DNA of 25,403 nucleotides from DATEHG01 sp041691295 (lineage in GTDB: Bacteria > Gemmatimonadota > Gemmatimonadetes > Gemmatimonadales > GWC2-71-9), in contig JBEPVA010000026.1 in NCBI GenBank assembly GCA_041691295.1, forward strand, positions 1 to 25,403, in the 5' to 3' direction. Below, piece by piece: positions 23,377 through 25,403 of the stretch. Below the pieces are notes generated by a model. The model made no database searches and was not told the origin of the DNA. It saw only the letters and a program-made list of their open reading frames with translations. Within the stretch, counting starts at the first letter, position 1. Each line of letters starts with the position of its first letter. A program made the translations under genes and the position numbers.

Positions 23377-24291
23377 CAGCGCCCAGGCATCCGCAATTTC
23401 CTGGGCAAGGGCCTCCGGCGCCCTCGTCGCATCGATGCTCAGCACGTCCCCCTCGAGCTGATGCCGAAACCAGGTGCTCTGCCGCTTGGCATACTGGCGG
23501 GTGCTGATGGAAATCGCCTCGGGGATGCTCTCCCGGGTGCGGCGACCCTGAAGGTAGTCCACCGCTTCGCGCATGCCGATGGCATCCAGCCCCGCCGCAT
23601 TGGGCGCCAGCCCCTCCTCGGCCAGCACCGCGGCCACTTCCTCGATCATCCCCTGCTGCACCATATCGCGGGCTCGCGCCTCGATCCGCTGGTGCAGCAC
23701 CGGCCGAGGCGCATTCAGCACCACATACCAGGGCTTGACCGTGCCGACCTTGCGGGCATTGGCCTGCCAGAAGCTGAGCGGCCGTCCGGTGAGGAGCGCC
23801 ACTTCGATGGCGCGTTCAGCCCGCTGACGGCCACCGCCGGCAAATCGTTCGTCGAGCCTGGAGGCCCAGCGGATCAACTCGGGCACCGAGAGAGCGGAGG
23901 TCCAGCCCGACACCTGCCTGCGCCGGGCTGAATCGAGCGGCGGCTCGGCGAACAGTCCCTCACACAATGCTCGAATGTAGAGTCCGGTTCCGCCGACCAC
24001 GACCGGCTGCCTGCTGCGGGCCCGGATTTCCTCCACCCAGCGCGTCGCGTCACGGGCAAAACGTCCGGCACTGTAGCGCTCACCGGGATCGATCAGGTCG
24101 AGCCCGTGATGCGGAATCCGTTCCCGCCATTGGCGCGTGGGCTTGGCGGTACTGATGTCGAGCCGGCGGTAGACCTGGCGTGAATCGGCCGAAACAATTT
24201 CAATATCCCAGTGGGCACTCAGGGCGCAGGCCACCGCCGTCTTGCCGATGCCGGTCGGCCCGACGACGACCGGGACCCTATCTACGGCCAA
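23362..24291 (-). CDS. miaA: tRNA dimethylallyltransferase
   Basis: MiaA transfers a dimethylallyl group to N6 of adenosine 37 in tRNAs reading UNN codons. The P-loop is VVVGPTGIGKT (8-18). DSRQVYRRLDISTAKPT, VVVGGTGLYIRAL, GMREAVDYLQG and STRQYAKRQSTWFRHQ are the other family signatures. I chose TTG at 24291 because it puts the P-loop near the N-terminus, as usual for MiaA, and limits the overlap with mutL to 14 bases. An ATG at 24348 would add 19 residues that read as mutL shadow. The resulting 309 residues fit the family. The mutL-miaA order is common in bacteria. Confidence 0.92.
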   Translation of the reverse strand: MAVDRVPVVVGPTGIGKTAVACALSAHWDIEIVSADSRQVYRRLDISTAKPTRQWRERIPHHGLDLIDPGERYSAGRFARDATRWVEEIRARSRQPVVVGGTGLYIRALCEGLFAEPPLDSARRRQVSGWTSALSVPELIRWASRLDERFAGGGRQRAERAIEVALLTGRPLSFWQANARKVGTVKPWYVVLNAPRPVLHQRIEARARDMVQQGMIEEVAAVLAEEGLAPNAAGLDAIGMREAVDYLQGRRTRESIPEAISISTRQYAKRQSTWFRHQLEGDVLSIDATRAPEALAQEIADAWALAVGR

Positions 24292-25403
24292 ACCGGCGCT
24301 CCAGTTCCTCGCGGGGAAGCTGGACGATGGTGGCCCGGCCATGGACATCGTGGGCCGGCAGTTCAGCCGCCATCAGCCGGGCCAGCAATTCGCGCATCTC
24401 GGAGGGATCGAGCCGTTCGCCGCCCTTGATCGCGGCCCGGCAGGCAAAGGTGGCGGCGAATCGTTCCAGGGGACTGGCCCACCCGCCGAACCGGCCGCGG
24501 GCCAGGTCTGCCACCAGCTCCTTGAAGCAGCGCACCGCGTCGAACCGGGGGTGCGGTGTGGGCACGGCGTGAATCACCACGGTGCGCCCGCCAAAGGCCT
24601 CGGCTTCGAACCCGACCCGCTGCAGCACCTGGGCATGGGATTCGACCGCGTCGAGCTCCTCATCGGTCAGTTCAAGGGTGATCGGCAGCAAGAGCCGCTG
24701 GGCTGGAGCGTCGTGCCCGGTCAGCCGGGCCATCGTCGCCTCGTAAATCACCCGCTCGTGGGCTGAATGCTGGTCCACGAAGATCAGGCTGCCATCGTTC
24801 TCGTAGACCAGGTAGGTGTCAAACAGCTGGTACGGGGTCGGCAGCGACATCGACTGCGATGAATGCGCTTCGTGCGGCAGAGCCGACGAGTCGGGGCCGG
24901 GTGCGAACAGGTCGGCGGCCTGCTCCAGTGAAACTGGGGCGGCACCTTCCTGCTCACGTCCCTGCCAGACCGGCGGCGTCCCCGGCATCGGGCGCCACTC
25001 GCCGATCGGGGCAGCGGCCGCCAGCGGTCCCAGCGCCTGGCGTACGGTTTCCTCGACGGCGCGCTCGACCTCCATCCGGTCCCGGAACCGGACCTCGAGC
25101 TTGGCGGGGTGCACATTGACGTCCACGGCGGCGGCATCGACCTGGATATTCAGGAAAATGGAGGGGCGGTCGCCGGGATGGATGGCGGACCGATACCCCG
25201 CCTCGGCGGCCCGGATCAGGAACGGATCGCGGAATGGCCGGCCATTGACGAATAGCTGGGTGCGGCGCCCGGTCGGAGTCGCGTCGCCGGGGCGCTGGAT
25301 GAAGCCTTCGACCCGGGTGCCACCGACCGCATGCGATGCGGGCAGCAGCGTACCGGCCAGGTCGCGCCCCCAGACCGCGGTCAGTCGCTCGGAGGGCGAT
25401 TGA
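24278..25403 (-). CDS. mutL: DNA mismatch repair protein MutL, C-terminal part (5' end outside window)
   Basis: The frame is open through the right edge, so 374 residues are visible and the ATPase head is mostly missing. The first part holds the transducer domain (TQLFVNGRPFRDPFLIRAA and VDVNVHPAKLEVRF), then a variable linker, then the C-terminal dimerisation domain. The latter has DQHSAHERVIYE, which fits the DQHA(X)2E(X)4E endonuclease motif with Ser for Ala, and FACRAAIKGG. The usual CPHGRP motif appears as DVHGRA, so the metal-binding Cys is replaced by Asp. MutL links mismatch recognition by MutS to strand incision and removal. Its TAG overlaps the miaA start. Confidence 0.95.
   Translation of the reverse strand, partial: QSPSERLTAVWGRDLAGTLLPASHAVGGTRVEGFIQRPGDATPTGRRTQLFVNGRPFRDPFLIRAAEAGYRSAIHPGDRPSIFLNIQVDAAAVDVNVHPAKLEVRFRDRMEVERAVEETVRQALGPLAAAAPIGEWRPMPGTPPVWQGREQEGAAPVSLEQAADLFAPGPDSSALPHEAHSSQSMSLPTPYQLFDTYLVYENDGSLIFVDQHSAHERVIYEATMARLTGHDAPAQRLLLPITLELTDEELDAVESHAQVLQRVGFEAEAFGGRTVVIHAVPTPHPRFDAVRCFKELVADLARGRFGGWASPLERFAATFACRAAIKGGERLDPSEMRELLARLMAAELPAHDVHGRATIVQLPREELERRFGRR

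Overview
The window is high-GC bacterial DNA with long open frames in every register. Apart from the tail of one plus-strand gene at the left edge, every gene lies on the minus strand, so the region reads from right to left. Likely Gemmatimonadota: it has a Gram-negative envelope (TonB-dependent receptor, outer-membrane-type barrels, many lipoproteins), a bacillithiol gene (bshA), type III pantothenate kinase, and large low-similarity lipoproteins of a style common in that phylum. The phylum call is inference; no rRNA or tRNA is present.

Right part (18.8-25.4 kb) is housekeeping: mutL (5' end outside the window), miaA, then bshA, uppP, birA, coaX and a UbiA-family prenyltransferase. Most junctions are start/stop overlaps (TGATG, GTGA), so these genes are probably co-transcribed and translationally coupled. 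They cover mismatch repair, tRNA modification, bacillithiol synthesis, recycling of the cell-wall lipid carrier, biotin attachment, CoA synthesis and lipid prenylation.

Middle part (15.4-18.7 kb) is a five-gene envelope operon: two unrecognised membrane proteins, a small lipoprotein, an NlpC/P60 peptidoglycan hydrolase fused to a barrel-like N-terminal half, and a DUF1207-type outer-membrane protein. A hairpin plus T-tract on the minus strand closes it.

Left part (0.4-15.4 kb) is the unusual region. A lipoprotein of alpha/beta-hydrolase fold with a damaged active site is followed by a TonB-dependent receptor with a carboxypeptidase-regulatory-like domain, then five predicted lipoproteins and a small final protein. 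Four of the five lipoproteins carry modules that look like cohesins. Two of these also carry a two-repeat dockerin-like module and a parallel beta-helix-like domain, and are paralogs. Three of the five share a repeated beta module with a pair of cysteines. I read this as a putative surface-assembly system of cohesin/dockerin type linked to a TonB receptor. The domain calls were made by eye and need profile and structure searches.

At the far left the C-terminal end of an M1-type metallopeptidase converges on the operon, with a strong hairpin terminator between them. No stretch over 300 bases lacks a gene. I saw no tRNA, rRNA, CRISPR array, insertion sequence or prophage gene.
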